45,012 nt of DNA from Leisingera sp. JC1. GTDB lineage: Bacteria; Pseudomonadota; Alphaproteobacteria; Rhodobacterales; Rhodobacteraceae. Position 1 is the first letter of the stretch, and the number at the start of each line of letters is the position of its first letter. Location of the stretch: the NCBI RefSeq assembly GCF_001679925.1, contig NZ_LYUZ01000095.1:1-45012 (forward strand), written 5' to 3'. The notes beneath the pieces were generated by a model, which saw only the letters and a program-made list of their open reading frames with translations, was not told the origin of the DNA and searched no databases. Both the position numbers and the translations under genes were made by a program. This document shows, one piece after another, positions 17,385-25,613 of the stretch.

Positions 17385-17741
17385 AGTTTGGTCCCTCCAA
17401 AGGATCTCAGAATTTGGTCCATCCCGCCGTCGCTCTGGAACCTGCTCTCTCACCAGCTTTGGTTCCTGTCCGGCTTGGATGAGTACATATAGCCAGTGCA
17501 GCGTGGCAGGATTTGGGCTGAAAGCCGCAAAACGCTGCCCAATTTTAACTTTTCAACAAGATCTCATGTAACCTGCTGTTTTTGCGGGGTTAAAAAATCA
17601 TTACCAGCGGGACTCCCGTGGTATTTTCGCGCCAGTCAGGGGCAAATATGGCGATTACGCCAGATTCCCGGGCGGAAAAGCTGGTATTCGCCCGCCGGTT
17701 TTCCGAGTCTCGGGCGATAAAAACCAACGGCAGGCAGAGCA
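17385..17741. other. Divergent intergenic region between flp and the transglycosylase pseudogene
   Basis: About 357 bases with no gene. The part nearest the pilin gene is the flp 5' leader. AT-rich stretches at 17540-17605 contain a CtrA-like box, and inverted arms (TTGGGC 17513-17518 with GCCCAA 17537-17542; GCAGCGT 17498-17504 with ACGCTGC 17532-17538) lie upstream. A TATATG at 17486-17491 (minus strand) could be a -10, without a convincing -35. Confidence 0.5.
17590..17605. promoter_or_regulatory. CtrA-like box upstream of flp
   Basis: Read on the minus strand the site is GTAA, seven bases, TTAAC, one mismatch from the CtrA consensus TTAA-N7-TTAA. It is about 205 bases upstream of the flp start. 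CtrA controls pilin genes in Caulobacter, and Rhodobacterales have CtrA; control here is inferred. Confidence 0.35.
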
Positions 17742-18361
17742 ATGTCCGTGCGAAACGCAATATTGTCGGCGGCCCTGTGCGTCTTGCCCCTGGCGGCAGC
17801 GGGGCAGGAGGCGCCCAAACCCTTTCCCGCGTTCGAAGCTAAGCGGGTCAAGCCGCCCGCACCGGGAACCGGCAAGCGCATCACCGTGCAGATCGAGCCC
17901 GCGCCAGAGCCGGAGGCGGACATCGCAAGCCCGGCAGCCCCTGCCGCCGGAGCGCCGGCACCCAGGTGTCGCCGGCCCTGGTCCTTGCGGTGATTGCAGT
18001 CGAAAGCGCAGGTAAACCCGATGCGGTCAGCTCTGCCGGGGCGCAAGGGCTGATGCAGCTGATGCCCGACACTGCCGCGCGGTTCGGGGTCAGCGATGCG
18101 CTGGAGGCCAAGCAGAACATTTCCGGCGGCGTCCGCTATCTGGACTGGCTGATGAAGGAGTTCGAGGGCGACCCGATGCTGGTCCTTGCGGGCTATAACG
18201 CGGGCGAGGGCGCGGTGCGGAGCCACAAGGGCGTGCCGCCCTATGCCGAGACGCGCGACTACGTGCCCAAAGTTCTGGCCGCCTATCGGGTTGCGCGCGG
18301 ATTGTGCACGACCCCGCAGATGTTCCTGTCCGACGGCTGCGTGTTCCGGATGCAGAACTGA
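17742..18361 (+). pseudogene. Disrupted SLT-type lytic transglycosylase
   Basis: Two frames together spell one protein. The first (17742-17993) gives a signal peptide (MSVRNAILSAALCVLPLAAA) and the segment GKRITVQIEPAPEP. The second frame (open from 17843, GTG at 17966, to 18361) gives the catalytic core VSPALVLAVIAVESAGKPDA, GAQGLMQLMPDTAARFG and YNAGEGAV, with the catalytic Glu in AVESAG. The shift falls near 17940-17965. Intact Roseobacter homologues, as I remember them, have some 70 extra residues between these parts, so a deletion plus frame change is likely. A short exported enzyme cannot be made from one frame; translation from the GTG would lack a signal. Confidence 0.7.
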
Positions 18362-18813
18362 CACCGCGCTGCGCCCGGCGGCGCTGCGCGCTTTGTTCCG
18401 GGCGGGATGGCGTTCTTTCGCAGGGTGTTGCACCCCCACCGTACGGTGCCTTCACGCAATCCTCACCCCGATCTGCCATACTCCCAAAAGATCGCGATCC
18501 CCCGCCATGGTTTCCGCGCGCGGGGCCATGATACGAGGCGCAGGCATCTGTGAGGCTGCCTGCGTAACACCCGGAGACCGGCCCTGATAAAAAGGGGGTC
18601 GTCCAGGATATCCTGTCCGAGCAGGCCCCCCGTGGGGTCTGTCCAACTCCACCCGGCGGCGCCGCCCCCTTAACTGGGACACAGCGCGAAACGGCACGAA
18701 CCGAACAACAAAGACCTGCAAAACAAAAAACCGCCCGGGCAGATGCGCCCCGGCGGCTTGAAGGCCTGCGGCTGAGGCAGGCGTTTGGCTATATCCGCGG
18801 CAGCAGCGCCGCG
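18362..18813. other. 452-base intergenic region, mostly unexplained
   Basis: It lies between the transglycosylase remnant and scoB. Apart from the scoB terminator at its right end, it contains GC-rich inverted segments (for example around 18640-18670) and no convincing ORF, tRNA or known RNA motif. Small open frames here lack ribosome sites and family features. It may hold an unrecognised small RNA or simply decayed sequence. Confidence 0.4.
18723..18756 (-). terminator. Intrinsic terminator after scoB
   Basis: On the minus strand, a 10-bp stem with one internal mismatch (18731-18740 with 18747-18756, 6-base loop) is followed by TTTTTTGTTT. It lies 57 bases after the scoB stop. Confidence 0.75.
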
Positions 18814-19443
18814 TCAGTCCACGATGGTGGCTTCGGTGGCTGCGCGCAGCTCGTCTTCGCTGACGCCCTCAGCGCATTCCACGATCTTCAGCCCGCCCTC
18901 GACAACGTCCAGAACGCCGAGGTTGGTGATGATCCTGTCGACCACGCCCCGGCCTGTCAGCGGCAGGGTGCATTCCTTCAGCACCTTGCTGTCACCATGC
19001 TTGTTGGCGTGGTCCATCACCACCACCACACGGCCGACACCGGCCACCAGGTCCATGGCGCCGCCCATGCCCTTGACCAGCTTGCCAGGGATCATCCAGT
19101 TCGCCAGGTCGCCGTTCTCGGCCACTTCCATCGCGCCCAGGATCGCCATCGCGATCTTGCCGCCGCGGATCATCGCAAACGACTGCGCCGAGTCGAAATA
19201 GGCAGTCTGGGGCAGCTCGGTGATGGTCTGCTTGCCGGCGTTGATCAGGTCGGCGTCCTCTTCGCCCTCATAGGGGAAGGGGCCCATGCCCAGCATGCCG
19301 TTCTCCGACTGCAGGGTCACTTCCACTCCCTCGGGGATGTAGTTGGAGACCAGCGTCGGAATGCCGATGCCGAGGTTCACATACCAGCCGTCCTGCAGCT
19401 CCTGCGCGGCGCGAGCCGCCATCTGATTGCGGTCCCAAGGCAT
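18814..19443 (-). CDS. scoB: 3-oxoacid CoA-transferase subunit B
   Basis: A 209-residue beta subunit of a family I CoA-transferase. The catalytic Glu lies in the [15 protein letters not shown] motif (near residue 45-50), and the protein starts with [17 protein letters not shown] and [15 protein letters not shown], both typical. Together with ScoA it moves CoA between succinyl-CoA (or acyl-CoA) and acetoacetate, feeding ketone-body or short-chain fatty acid use in the cytosol. The start ATG overlaps the scoA stop (TAATG). The exact acid preference (succinyl versus acetyl) cannot be decided from sequence alone. Confidence 0.93.
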   Translation of the reverse strand: MPWDRNQMAARAAQELQDGWYVNLGIGIPTLVSNYIPEGVEVTLQSENGMLGMGPFPYEGEEDADLINAGKQTITELPQTAYFDSAQSFAMIRGGKIAMAILGAMEVAENGDLANWMIPGKLVKGMGGAMDLVAGVGRVVVVMDHANKHGDSKVLKECTLPLTGRGVVDRIITNLGVLDVVEGGLKIVECAEGVSEDELRAATEATIVD

Positions 19444-20168
19444 TATGCTTGCTCCTTCTTCTGACGGACGGTGCGCTGTTCGATGCGTTTCTCGTGGTCG
19501 CCCTTGATGATGCGGTGCACGTAGATGCCGGGCAGGTGGATCGAGTCGGGATCCAGCGAGCCGGTGGGCACGATCTCCTCGACCTCAACCACGCAGACCT
19601 TGCCGCAGGTGGCAGCCGGCGCGTTGAAGTTGCGGGCGGTCTTGCGGAACACCAGGTTGCCGGTCTCATCCGCTTTCCAGGCCTTGACGATGGCGAGGTC
19701 GGCAAAGATGCCTTCCTCCATGATGTAGTCTTCCATCGCGCCGTCGGGGCCGGTGGGGAACTGCTTCTCCATCTTGCCCTCAGCAATCACGGTGCCGACG
19801 CCGGTCTTGGTGAAGAAGCCGGGGATGCCCGCGCCGCCGGCGCGCATGCGCTCCGCCAGGGTGCCTTGCGGGTTGAACTCCAGCTCCAGCTCGCCGCTCA
19901 GGTACTGGCGCATGAATTCTGCGTTCTCGCCCACGTAGGAGGAGATCATCTTCTTCACCTGCCGGGTCTGCAGCAGGATGCCGATGCCGAAATCATCAAC
20001 GCCCGCGTTGTTGGAGGCAAAGGTCAGGTCCTTGGTGCCCGCGTCCTTGATCGCCTGCAACAGCAGCTCGGGAATGCCGCAGAGGCCAAAGCCGCCCGCG
20101 GCGATGAACATGCCGTCGTGAAGCAGCCCGTCGAGCGCTTCAGCGGCGCTGGAATATACCTTTTTCAT
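19443..20168 (-). CDS. scoA: 3-oxoacid CoA-transferase subunit A
   Basis: A 241-residue alpha subunit. It begins [20 protein letters not shown] and contains the glycine-rich CoA-binding segment [18 protein letters not shown] (residues 22-39), then [15 protein letters not shown] and the C-terminal [20 protein letters not shown]. This is the classic ScoA/AtoD layout. It is the first gene of a two-gene operon; the start at 20168 follows GGGAGATCTCC directly. It has no visible regulator next to it except the TetR/VOC pair further upstream, which appears to be a separate unit. Confidence 0.93.
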   Translation of the reverse strand: MKKVYSSAAEALDGLLHDGMFIAAGGFGLCGIPELLLQAIKDAGTKDLTFASNNAGVDDFGIGILLQTRQVKKMISSYVGENAEFMRQYLSGELELEFNPQGTLAERMRAGGAGIPGFFTKTGVGTVIAEGKMEKQFPTGPDGAMEDYIMEEGIFADLAIVKAWKADETGNLVFRKTARNFNAPAATCGKVCVVEVEEIVPTGSLDPDSIHLPGIYVHRIIKGDHEKRIEQRTVRQKKEQA

Positions 20169-20303
20169 GGAGATCTCCCATTATGCCGGTTGCAGGGAGT
20201 TCTGGCGCTGAGCCGGTGCAGAGTCAATGAATACGGAGAGGGCTGCGTATTTCTACGGAGCGCAAGGCGGCCCGCCTAGCCGGCGGACCGTCAAGGCCGG
20301 AGG

Positions 20304-20729
20304 TCATACAGGCAGGGCGTCTTCGGCGTATTGCGCCGCGAAGGCTGTGCTGGGCGGGATCGGGGTGATCACGTCGATCAGCACGCCGTTCGGGTCTGCC
20401 GTGATGAAATGGCGCTGTCCGAAGTCTTCGTCAATGAGCGGCTTCAGCACCGGCAGGCCGGCGCCTGTCAGCCGGGTGTATTCGGCTGCGGCATCCTCCA
20501 CCTCGAAGTTCAGGATGACACCGGCACTGCTGCCGCGCCCGGCCTCTGGGATCGTGGGGTGCGTGCCATCCAGGATGGCCAGGTTCACGGCCGGGTCGGT
20601 GCTCGACTGCAGATGCACGTACCAGTCTGCCTCGAAGGCCGGGCGGAAGCCGAAATGGGTTTGGTAAAACGCGGCGGTGCCTGCGACATCGTTTGTTTGC
20701 AGCACCGGATAGTATTGAGTGACTTTCAT
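20304..20729 (-). CDS. VOC-family (glyoxalase/bleomycin-resistance-like) protein
   Basis: A 141-residue single vicinal oxygen chelate protein. The two beta-alpha-beta-beta-beta halves can be read as [20 protein letters not shown] through [11 protein letters not shown] and then [20 protein letters not shown] through [18 protein letters not shown] metal-binding Glu is expected near the end of each half, but the second shows ID at that place, so activity as a metal enzyme is uncertain. The start at 20729 follows GAGGTGCAAG. It is divergent from a TetR gene across a 65-base space that holds two palindromes, so the TetR protein likely represses it. Substrate unknown. Confidence 0.82.
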   Translation of the reverse strand: MKVTQYYPVLQTNDVAGTAAFYQTHFGFRPAFEADWYVHLQSSTDPAVNLAILDGTHPTIPEAGRGSSAGVILNFEVEDAAAEYTRLTGAGLPVLKPLIDEDFGQRHFITADPNGVLIDVITPIPPSTAFAAQYAEDALPV

Positions 20730-20748
20730 CTTGCACCTCATTTGAAAA

Positions 20749-20765
20749 ACATACAGGCTGTATGT
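20749..20765. promoter_or_regulatory. Palindromic operator 1 (TetR/VOC)
   Basis: ACATACAG and CTGTATGT around a central G make a perfect 17-base palindrome. It lies 20 bases upstream of the VOC start and is repeated 29 bases away. Likely binding site of the divergently encoded TetR protein. Confidence 0.75.
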
Positions 20766-20777
20766 ATGAAGAAATAA

Positions 20778-20794
20778 ACATACAGGCTGCATGT
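20778..20794. promoter_or_regulatory. Palindromic operator 2 (TetR/VOC)
   Basis: ACATACAG G CTGCATGT repeats the first palindrome with one changed base. It ends immediately before the ATG at 20795. Two operators on nearly the same face of the helix (centre distance 29 bases, close to three turns) suggest cooperative repression. Confidence 0.7.
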
Positions 20795-21382
20795 ATGCAA
20801 GAGAGAAATACCCCTGTCCCAAACACGGCGCGCCGGGCCGCCATGCGTGAGCGGCTGATCGCTGCCGCCCGCAATCTGTTTTCGGAAAAGGGCTACGCCG
20901 AGACATCAACGCCGGAAATCGTCAAGGCCGCGGAGGTGACACGCGGCGCGCTTTACCACCACTTCGATGGCAAGGAGGCATTGTTCCGCGCTGTTGCCGA
21001 GGCTGAGGCGCAAGCGGTCACCAAGGCAATCGAGGCCGCGGCCAAGGCGCCGGGCGGGGAGGGGCTGGAGGCGGGCAGCCGGGCCTTCTTTGCCGCAATG
21101 GCGGAGCCGGGCCGCGCCCGCATATTGCTGGTGGACGGGCCTGCCGTGCTCGGAGCCGCTGCGATGGACGAAATCGACGCCGGCGGCGGGCGCAGTGCGC
21201 TGCGCGCGGGGCTGGCGTCTGCCGGCACGGGCCTGAAAGAAGGTGAGCTTGATGCGCTGGCGGCGGTGATGTCAGCGGCCTTCGACAGGGCGGCGCTTGC
21301 CATTGCCGAAGGTGCCGAGACGGCACCGTATGAGGCGGCGATGGCGGCATTGATGCGCGCCGCCATCGGACCGGGGACTTAG
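20795..21382 (+). CDS. TetR-family transcriptional regulator
   Basis: A 195-residue TetR protein. The DNA-binding domain is clear: [20 protein letters not shown], then [20 protein letters not shown] and [10 protein letters not shown]. The C-terminal ligand domain is Ala-rich and not assignable to a ligand. An earlier in-frame ATG at 20762 would place the second operator inside the gene; neither start has a good ribosome site, so translation may be leaderless. The twin palindromes just upstream suggest autoregulation and control of the divergent VOC gene. Its stop overlaps the 3' end of topA by 4 bases on the opposite strand. Confidence 0.88.
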   Translation: MQERNTPVPNTARRAAMRERLIAAARNLFSEKGYAETSTPEIVKAAEVTRGALYHHFDGKEALFRAVAEAEAQAVTKAIEAAAKAPGGEGLEAGSRAFFAAMAEPGRARILLVDGPAVLGAAAMDEIDAGGGRSALRAGLASAGTGLKEGELDALAAVMSAAFDRAALAIAEGAETAPYEAAMAALMRAAIGPGT

Positions 21383-24021
21383 GTCGAGGCTTTCTTGGCG
21401 GCAGGCTTTTTCTTGGCGGCGGGCTTCTTCGCTGCCGCCTTCTTCTTGCCGCCCTTGGAGGACTTCTCGGCAATCAGCTGCACTGCCATCTCCATGGTGA
21501 CGTCCTTGGGTTCCACGTCCTTGGGCAGGGTGGCGTTCACCTTCTCCCATTTGACATACGGCCCGTAACGCCCGTCCATGATGTTGACGGCACCGCCGCT
21601 TTCCGGGTGTTCGCCCAGCTCCTTCAGCGGCTTTGCGGCAGCCCGGCTGCCGCGGCGGCCCGGGTTGGCGCGTTTCTCGGCCAGCATCTCCACCGCGCGG
21701 TTCATGCCGATCTCAAAGACGTCCAGCGTCTCCTTGAGGTTCACGTAAACCGGCTTTTCCTCATCCGGCAGCTGGTGCGCGATGTACGGCCCGAAGCGGC
21801 CCAAGTTGGACTGGATCGCACCGCCGTCCGGGTGCTGGCCGATTTCGCGCGGCAGGGTCAGCAGGGTCAGTGCCTGCTCCAGGGTGATCTCGTTCGGGCC
21901 CCAGCCGGGCAGGAAATCCTTGCCCTGTTTGGGCAGCGAGGAGCGCGGCGGCTTCTTGTTCTCGGGCGTCGCCTCTCCGCGCTGAACATAGGGCCCGAAA
22001 CGGCCGGATTTCAGGTGGATCTCGTCGCCGTCGTCCTCGCCCAGGATACGCTCATAGCCCTCTGCACCTTCACCGGAAATCGGCCGGGTGTAGTTGCATT
22101 CGGGGTAGTTGCCGCAGCCGACAAATCCGCCGGTGCGCGAGGTCTTGAGGTGCAGCTGGCCTGCACCGCATTTGGGGCAGGTGCGCGGGTCGGTGCCATC
22201 TTCGCGCGGCGGATAGAGCTGCGGTGCAAGCGCGTCGTCCAGGACATCCAGCACCTCGGTGATGCGCAGGTCGGAGGTTTCTGAGATGGCTGCGGAGAAA
22301 TCGCGCCAGAATTTGCCCAGCAAATCCTTGTAGTTGCGGTCGCCGGCGCTCACGTCATCCAGTTCTTCTTCCAGATCGGCGGTGAATTCATAGCCCACGT
22401 ATTTGCGGAAGAAGTTCAGCAGGAAGATGGTGACGATCCGGCCCTTGTCCTCCGGGAACAGGCGGTTCTTTTCCTTGCGGACGTATTCGCGGTCCTGGAT
22501 CGTGGTGATCACGGAGGCATAGGTGGATGGGCGGCCGATGCCCAGCTCTTCCATCCGCTTGACCAGTGTCGCCTCGGTATAGCGCGGCGGCGGCTGGGTG
22601 TGGTGCTGCAGCGCCAGCACAGCACCGTCTTCGGACAGAACCGATGCGTCCTTGCCGGCCTTTTCGGCCTGCGCTGCCAGCGAGGAGGCAAACTTCAGCG
22701 CCTCGCCCTGCATGATCTGCGGCAGGCGCTTGTCGTCCTCATCCGCCACATCGTCGCGGCCTTCCTCGTAAACCCGCATGAAGCCGTCGAACAGCACCAC
22801 CTGTCCGGTGGCACGCAGCACGACCTGCTGGTCGCTGGAGCCGATGTCGACGGTGGTGCGCTCCAGCCGGGCGCCTTCCATCTGGCAGGACAGGGTCCGT
22901 TTCCAGATCAGGTCATAAAGCTTGCGCTGATCGTCGTCGCTGACCTTCAGGCTGGCGGCGTCGCGGCTCATGTCAGTGGGGCGGATACACTCGTGCGCTT
23001 CCTGCGCGTTCTTCGCCTTGTTCTTGTAGATCCGCGGGGAGGACGGCACGTATTCGGCGCCATAACGCTTTTCGATCTCGGCGCGGGCTTCCTGCACCGC
23101 CTCCGGCGCCATGTCGATGCCGTCAGTCCGCATATAGGTGATGAGGCCGGCCTCATACAGGCGCTGGGCCGCGTTCATGGTCTGGCGGGCGCCCATGCCG
23201 AACTTGCGGCTGGCTTCCTGCTGCAGGGTGGAGGTCATGAAGGGGGCAGAGGGGTTGCGGGCCGCGGGCTTGGCTTCGACCGACAGCACCGACAGCTTGC
23301 GCGAGGCCACGGCCTGCACCGCCAGTTCGGCAGAGGTCGAGTTCTTGAGGCTGTATTTGTCGAGCTTGTCGCCGCCCATGACGGTCAGGCGCGCCTCGAA
23401 CTCCTGGCCGCGGGGGGTGGCCAGCTGGGCACGCACCGACCAGTACTCCTGCGCGTTGAAGGCTTCAATTTCCATCTCGCGCTCAACGATCAGGCGCAGG
23501 CAGACGGATTGCACACGGCCCGCCGAGCGGGCGCCCGGCAGCTTGCGCCACAGCACCGGCGACAGGTTGAAGCCCACCAGGTAGTCCAGCGCGCGGCGGG
23601 CCAGATAGGCCTCCACCAGCGGCATGTCGACCTGCCGCGGGTTCTGCATCGCCTCGGTCACCGCTTCCTTGGTGATCGCGTTGAAGGTCACCCGGCTGAC
23701 GGCGGTGTCCTTCTTGATTGAACGCCGCTTGGTCAGCGCCTCCTGCAGATGCCAGCTGATCGCTTCTCCCTCGCGGTCGGGGTCGGTGGCGAGAATCAGC
23801 GCATTGTCGTCTTTCAGCGCGTCGGCGATGGCCTTCACATGCTTGCGGGAATCGTTGGCGACCTCCCAGGTCATGCCGAAATCATTGTCGGTGTCGACCG
23901 ATCCGTCCTTGGGCGGCAGGTCGCGCACATGCCCGTAGGACGCCAGAACCGTATAGTCGGGGCCAAGGTATTTATTGATTGTTTTTGCTTTGGCCGGGGA
24001 TTCGACAACTACTACTGGCAT
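21379..24021 (-). CDS. topA: DNA topoisomerase I
   Basis: An 880-residue type IA topoisomerase that relaxes negative supercoils. The TOPRIM domain opens at VVVESPAKAKTINKYLGPD, with DPDREGEAISWHLQE as the acidic metal motif; the catalytic Tyr is in LITYMRTDGIDMAP. One C4 zinc finger (CPKCGAGQLHL with GCGNYPEC) is followed by three Topo_C repeats marked GRFGPYVQRG, GRFGPYIAHQL and GRYGPYVKWEK. The last 30 residues are Lys/Ala/Pro-rich ([19 protein letters not shown]), a DNA-binding tail. AAAGG precedes the start. It lies downstream of dprA on the same strand, a common alphaproteobacterial arrangement. Confidence 0.97.
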   Translation of the reverse strand: MPVVVVESPAKAKTINKYLGPDYTVLASYGHVRDLPPKDGSVDTDNDFGMTWEVANDSRKHVKAIADALKDDNALILATDPDREGEAISWHLQEALTKRRSIKKDTAVSRVTFNAITKEAVTEAMQNPRQVDMPLVEAYLARRALDYLVGFNLSPVLWRKLPGARSAGRVQSVCLRLIVEREMEIEAFNAQEYWSVRAQLATPRGQEFEARLTVMGGDKLDKYSLKNSTSAELAVQAVASRKLSVLSVEAKPAARNPSAPFMTSTLQQEASRKFGMGARQTMNAAQRLYEAGLITYMRTDGIDMAPEAVQEARAEIEKRYGAEYVPSSPRIYKNKAKNAQEAHECIRPTDMSRDAASLKVSDDDQRKLYDLIWKRTLSCQMEGARLERTTVDIGSSDQQVVLRATGQVVLFDGFMRVYEEGRDDVADEDDKRLPQIMQGEALKFASSLAAQAEKAGKDASVLSEDGAVLALQHHTQPPPRYTEATLVKRMEELGIGRPSTYASVITTIQDREYVRKEKNRLFPEDKGRIVTIFLLNFFRKYVGYEFTADLEEELDDVSAGDRNYKDLLGKFWRDFSAAISETSDLRITEVLDVLDDALAPQLYPPREDGTDPRTCPKCGAGQLHLKTSRTGGFVGCGNYPECNYTRPISGEGAEGYERILGEDDGDEIHLKSGRFGPYVQRGEATPENKKPPRSSLPKQGKDFLPGWGPNEITLEQALTLLTLPREIGQHPDGGAIQSNLGRFGPYIAHQLPDEEKPVYVNLKETLDVFEIGMNRAVEMLAEKRANPGRRGSRAAAKPLKELGEHPESGGAVNIMDGRYGPYVKWEKVNATLPKDVEPKDVTMEMAVQLIAEKSSKGGKKKAAAKKPAAKKKPAAKKAST

Positions 24022-24200
24022 AAATTCTGATACCTTTTCGGACGGCTTTGGCGGGTTCTATGGCGGGGCAGGATGTGGGGCGCAAGGGGAGAATGTCAAT
24101 CCGGGCTCAATGGACGCGGCGCAATTGCTGCCTTTGCGGGCCTGTTGCGGCGGGTTCCGGCGGGGGGTGATGCTGGCGTCAGCGGCACCGTCAGGAGGGA

Positions 24201-25382
24201 TCAATCCTTGTCCTCAGGGTAGGCGCGGGACAGCAGGCCGCCGGGATCGCGGCAGATCGCGCCCTCCAGCTCCAGGTCGGTCAAAGCCGGTCCGAGGTCC
24301 TGAGGCGGCAGGGACAGGTCGCGGATCAGCTGCATCTCGGAAGTGGGCGAGGGGCCGAGGCTGCCGAGGATCTGCTGGTGCAGGGCATGGGTCTCAGCCA
24401 GGCTGCGCTGTTGCGGGGGCTGAGGCGGCAGGGCGGCCAGCGCCTGCTGCAGGTCCTGCGGGGCGGCGGCCTGCGCGGCGGGCATCTCCTGCGGCGGCAG
24501 GGCCTCCAGAATGTCGCTCGCGTCACGCACCAGCGTGGCACCGTCGCGGATCAGCCGGTTGCAGCCGGAGCTGCGCGCGTCAAACGGGTGGCCGGGCACC
24601 GCCAGCACCTCGCGGCCATAGTCCAGCGCATCCCGTGCGGTGATCAGGCTGCCGGATTTGGCGGCGGCCTCCACCACCACCAGCGCCCGCGACAGGGCGG
24701 CAATGATCCGGTTGCGCTTGGGGAAATCGCGGGCCTGCGGCGTAAGGCCCATGGGCTGTTCCGACAGCCGCAGCCCGGTTTCGCTGATCCGGGCCGCCAG
24801 ATCAGCGTTTTCCGCCGGATAGATCACGTCAGCGCCGCCTGCCAGCACCGCGATGGTGCCGGTATTCAAGGCCGCCTGATGGGCCGCGGTATCGATGCCG
24901 CGAGCCATGCCGGACACCACTATATATCCGGCGTCGCCCAGGGAGTGGGCCAGCGACCGGGCCATCCGCACCCCCAGGGAGGAGGCATTGCGCGCACCGA
25001 CCATGGAGATCATCGGACGGTTCAGGACCGACAGGTCGCCAATGGCCCACAGCAGGGGCGGGGCATCTTTCAGGCCCTTGAGAAGGGCGGGATATTCGGG
25101 GTCTGAAAAGCACAAAAGCCGCGCTTTGGCGGCTTTTGCGGTCTTGAGTTCTTTGTCCACCGCCTTGGCAGGGCATGTTTCATACCCGTTGATGCCTGCG
25201 GAGCGTGCCACTTCGGGCAGCGCATCCAGCGCGTTCTGCGCCGAACCATATTCTGCGAGCAGCCGGTGAAAGGTCACCGGGCCGACCCGTTTGGAGCGCA
25301 AAAGGCGAAGCCATGAATACCGGTTATCTTCCGTGGTGGGTGGGAGTGGGGGGTGAGTGGAAGAAAGTGTTTCTTCGGTCAT
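24201..25382 (-). CDS. dprA: DNA processing protein DprA
   Basis: A 393-residue protein that loads RecA on incoming single-stranded DNA in natural transformation. The N-terminal SAM-like region (LRSKRVGPVTFHRLLAEYGS) is followed by the Rossmann-like DprA core: MISMVGARNASSLGVRMARS, VVSGMARGIDTAAHQAAL, TIAVLAGGADVIYPAENADL, FPKRNRIIAALSRALVVVEA and KSGSLITARDALDYGREVLA. A C-terminal winged helix follows a Gln/Pro/Ala linker. The start at 25382 is supported by GGCGGAG 6 bases upstream; a further in-frame start at 25409 is less well placed. Next on the strand is topA, 179 bases on. Confidence 0.95.
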   Translation of the reverse strand: MTEETLSSTHPPLPPTTEDNRYSWLRLLRSKRVGPVTFHRLLAEYGSAQNALDALPEVARSAGINGYETCPAKAVDKELKTAKAAKARLLCFSDPEYPALLKGLKDAPPLLWAIGDLSVLNRPMISMVGARNASSLGVRMARSLAHSLGDAGYIVVSGMARGIDTAAHQAALNTGTIAVLAGGADVIYPAENADLAARISETGLRLSEQPMGLTPQARDFPKRNRIIAALSRALVVVEAAAKSGSLITARDALDYGREVLAVPGHPFDARSSGCNRLIRDGATLVRDASDILEALPPQEMPAAQAAAPQDLQQALAALPPQPPQQRSLAETHALHQQILGSLGPSPTSEMQLIRDLSLPPQDLGPALTDLELEGAICRDPGGLLSRAYPEDKD

Positions 25383-25538
25383 CCGCAGCTCCGCCTGTTT
25401 GCAGGACAAGAATTAACCTTGAGGGGGTTAACAGGTGGTGAACACCTGGCAATTTTTTGGTAATGCCCTGAAAATTTTTGCTAAGTTGCGAAAACTGCTT
25501 AAGAAATCCAAGTTCAATCAGGGGTTGCGCGTTGCCGG

Positions 25539-25592
25539 TTGCCGCATTTGGGCCCGGCTGGCTGTGCAGCCGGGCCCCGGATTTTGCGGCAA
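25539..25592. repeat. Long two-part hairpin between tldD and dprA
   Basis: An outer 8-bp stem (TTGCCGCA 25539-25546 with TGCGGCAA 25585-25592) encloses an 11-bp inner stem (25550-25560 with 25567-25577). It starts about 20 bases after the tldD stop on the minus strand. No T-run follows on that strand, so it may be a Rho-linked or mRNA-protecting 3' structure of tldD. Confidence 0.6.
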
Positions 25593-25613
25593 GCATATGG
25601 TTTCGCCGGGAAT

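Noticed and set aside
18600-18680. Possible tmRNA or SRP RNA in the spacer near 18640
   Set aside because: No T-arm, acceptor or SRP tetraloop motif was found; GC-rich pairing alone is not enough.
18452-18721. 89-codon minus-strand ORF in the spacer before scoB
   Set aside because: No ribosome site, no recognisable domain, Arg/Pro-rich, and it reads through self-complementary GC-rich blocks.
21379-21470. Lys/Ala-rich 3' end of topA as a repeat element
   Set aside because: The low-complexity DNA simply encodes the basic C-terminal tail common in alphaproteobacterial topoisomerase I.
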